NCBI GenBank assembly: GCA_963731125.1
Contig: CAVSVP010000013.1
Coordinates: forward strand, 62,001 to 126,000
Origin: CAVSVP01 sp963731125
GTDB lineage: Bacteria; Pseudomonadota; Gammaproteobacteria; Competibacterales; Competibacteraceae
Reading direction: 5' to 3'
Length of the DNA: 64,000 nt
In this document: positions 62,549-64,000 of the stretch, piece after piece
Numbering within the stretch: position 1 is the first letter of the stretch
Layout: each line of letters starts with the position of its first letter
Made by a program: the position numbers and the translations under genes
The notes under the pieces: model-generated
What the model saw: the letters and a program-made list of their open reading frames with translations, nothing else
What the model was told of the DNA's origin: nothing
The model's database searches: none

Positions 62549-63580
62549 CTATTCGGCCATTAACTTATCAGGAATAATAAGCCCCACTTCCCGATAGAAG
62601 CGCAATGCGCCAGGGTGCAATGGAACCGGCAGACTGGTCAGCGCATTATCCAAATCCGTGTCTAAGAGCGCTTTATGAATATGTTGCAGGAAGGGGAGAT
62701 CCTGGTAAATGGCCTTGGTTATCTGATAAACGACAGCTTCCTCGACGTCGGCACGAACCGCCACAAAGGCCGGCGTTGCCGCCGTGGCCACGTCCTCGTT
62801 TTGATTGGGATACGTACCCGCCGCTATCACGTAGCGGCTCCAGAGGCCCAGCCCGGCATCCGCCGCCGCTAATTGAGCATCGGTGAACGCAAGAATAACC
62901 AGTTCATCCACCGGCGCTGTCATGGCCCGGGTAACTGCCGAAACCGGTACACCGGCCGAGGTACTCATCGCGGCAATGCGGCCTCTCTGCAGGGCCATTG
63001 CGCTGGCGTCATAACCCAGATACACGAGCTCCATTTCGGTGATGTCAATGCCAAGATTGCCGAGCAGCAACCGGTTTAGCTCGATGGTGCCGGAATCTTT
63101 GAGTCCCAGGGAAACTTTTTCGCCCCGCAGAGCCTGCATATCGATAATGGTGCCGGTTTTGGCATATTGCTTTTTAATGACAAAATGCTCCACATCCCGC
63201 CATAGGCCCGTCACCGAACGCAGATCCGTCTGCGGGCCGGTAGCCGCAAAGGGACCCTTACCCGTCCCGGCGTAATATCCCACCAGAGCGGATAAAATGG
63301 CAAATTGTGCCTGATTTTTCTCTAGTAACCGAATGTTTTCGGTAGACCCCGCCGAGGTAACGGCTGCCATATCAATTTTCAGGGTCGACCGCAGCTTGGA
63401 TTTGACCAAGGTGGCCAGGGCGATGCCTACCGGATAGTAGGTGCCGCCGGGTGTGGCCGTGGCCATCACGTAATGGCGTAGCTCCTCTGCCGCGCCTGGC
63501 AGCAATGCTCCCAGCAGCCACACGGTAAGGGCGAAGCCCATCCCTTGCCATAACCAGCGTTTGTTTTTTAGCATTATCAT
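62549..63580 (-). CDS. TAXI-family TRAP transporter solute-binding protein
   Basis: A 343-residue periplasmic receptor with signal peptide (LWQGMGFALTVWLLGALLPG). The TAXI signature is clear: YVMATATPGGTYYPVGIALA then SAGSTENIRLLEKNQAQFAI and RSVTGLW. The distal part SLGLKDSGTIELNRLLLGNL is also typical. TAXI receptors feed TRAP transporters for organic acids or amino acids such as glutamate; the ligand is unknown. The membrane subunits are not adjacent, at least within this window. Confidence 0.88.
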   Translation of the reverse strand: MIMLKNKRWLWQGMGFALTVWLLGALLPGAAEELRHYVMATATPGGTYYPVGIALATLVKSKLRSTLKIDMAAVTSAGSTENIRLLEKNQAQFAILSALVGYYAGTGKGPFAATGPQTDLRSVTGLWRDVEHFVIKKQYAKTGTIIDMQALRGEKVSLGLKDSGTIELNRLLLGNLGIDITEMELVYLGYDASAMALQRGRIAAMSTSAGVPVSAVTRAMTAPVDELVILAFTDAQLAAADAGLGLWSRYVIAAGTYPNQNEDVATAATPAFVAVRADVEEAVVYQITKAIYQDLPFLQHIHKALLDTDLDNALTSLPVPLHPGALRFYREVGLIIPDKLMAE

Positions 63581-63709
63581 AGGCGTACACTCGACGATAT
63601 TGATGCCGGCGTCAGAACTCGTTAAGCCGGCAGCGCTTGCTGCGCCGCCCTGTCGAGATCTCTGACCGATCGACTAATTCCATGATTTTTTAAGCATATT
63701 TCCCTTAAT

Positions 63710-64000
63710 CTAGTGTAGCCGAAAAAACAGCTCATACAGAGTGAGCACAATCTCGACCACGATCAGAATCACGATATACCATTCCACCCGCAGACTGCGC
63801 TTGGCATGGAGCAAATCCAGCAGGGTTTCGGCCGTGCGCGAGATAACTTGCAGCTTGCGTTCCAGCGCCAGTTGACGTTCTTTCAGTTCGTATTCGGCCT
63901 CCAAGTGTACATAGAGCAACTCGAGTTCCGGACGCTCCCACAAAATCTCCGGCTTTTCTCCGACCTCGACACGACCCACCATGCGGTGCAGGCTCAACAG
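63710..64000 (-). CDS. RMD1/DUF155 family protein, C-terminal part (runs off the window)
   Basis: Minus-strand frame open to the window edge. It reads KPEILWERPELELLYVHLEA, then EYELKERQLALERKLQVISR and a final membrane segment (WYIVILIVVEIVLTLYELFF). This is the characteristic C-terminus of the DUF155/RMD1 family (WERPELExLYxxLxxYLEIxxR, one membrane helix). The role of bacterial members is not known. The start lies outside. Confidence 0.82.
   Translation of the reverse strand: MLSLHRMVGRVEVGEKPEILWERPELELLYVHLEAEYELKERQLALERKLQVISRTAETLLDLLHAKRSLRVEWYIVILIVVEIVLTLYELFFRLH

Overview
The window looks like the chromosome of a gammaproteobacterium. The flanking genes (amiB, tsaE, nnr, queG, argA, cpdA, rubredoxin, thiD, thiE, hemL, mtgA) are housekeeping genes with gammaproteobacterial arrangements: amiB-tsaE-nnr diverges from queG, and thiD-thiE is normally followed by hemL in Pseudomonas-like genomes. 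I cannot name the genus. A REP-type hairpin, several insertion-sequence families and mixed base composition point to a free-living genome with much acquired DNA.

Layout. Bases 1-11,315 are core genes: cell-wall amidase, tRNA modification, metabolite repair, arginine and thiamine biosynthesis, and a cAMP phosphodiesterase flanked by two copies of a 128-bp repeat. Bases 60,001-64,000 are core again: hemL, a SelT/W-like protein, mtgA, a TAXI-type TRAP receptor and the end of a DUF155/RMD1 protein. Between thiE and hemL lies about 48.7 kb of accessory DNA.

The accessory region is an enlarged Pel-type exopolysaccharide locus. It begins with a VpsR-like sigma-54 activator (11.3-12.7 kb). Next comes a 6.2-kb nest of dead mobile elements (13.36-19.54 kb) bounded by inverted repeats and a 5-bp duplication. 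A leftward group follows: an ankyrin-repeat/PelA-type hydrolase and a two-gene PelB. A rightward group encodes PelC, PelD, PelE, PelF, PelG and a sugar-nucleotide epimerase, then glmS. No canonical PelA is present. Its hydrolase domain sits on the ankyrin protein, and its deacetylase function appears to sit on two long secreted paralogues (40.1-44.4 and 54.9-58.0 kb). Interspersed are four more secreted proteins with glycosidase-like barrels (three clear GH114 enzymes and one unclassified barrel) and a 1,840-residue multidomain protein. Three of the large proteins end in the same five-repeat 'GLYDP' module, and four genes are followed by the same palindromic hairpin.

How it may work together. 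GlmS and the epimerase would supply UDP-GlcNAc/UDP-GalNAc. PelF polymerises; PelD (its c-di-GMP RxxD site is present), PelE and PelG form the inner-membrane synthase. PelB/PelC export the polymer. The two deacetylases, the ankyrin-hydrolase and the secreted GH114-type enzymes would modify, trim or remodel an aminosugar polymer outside the cytoplasm. The VpsR-like protein may act at the sigma-54-like sites seen upstream of both deacetylase genes. The Pel assignment is strong. The roles of the large secreted proteins are inferred from domains and context.
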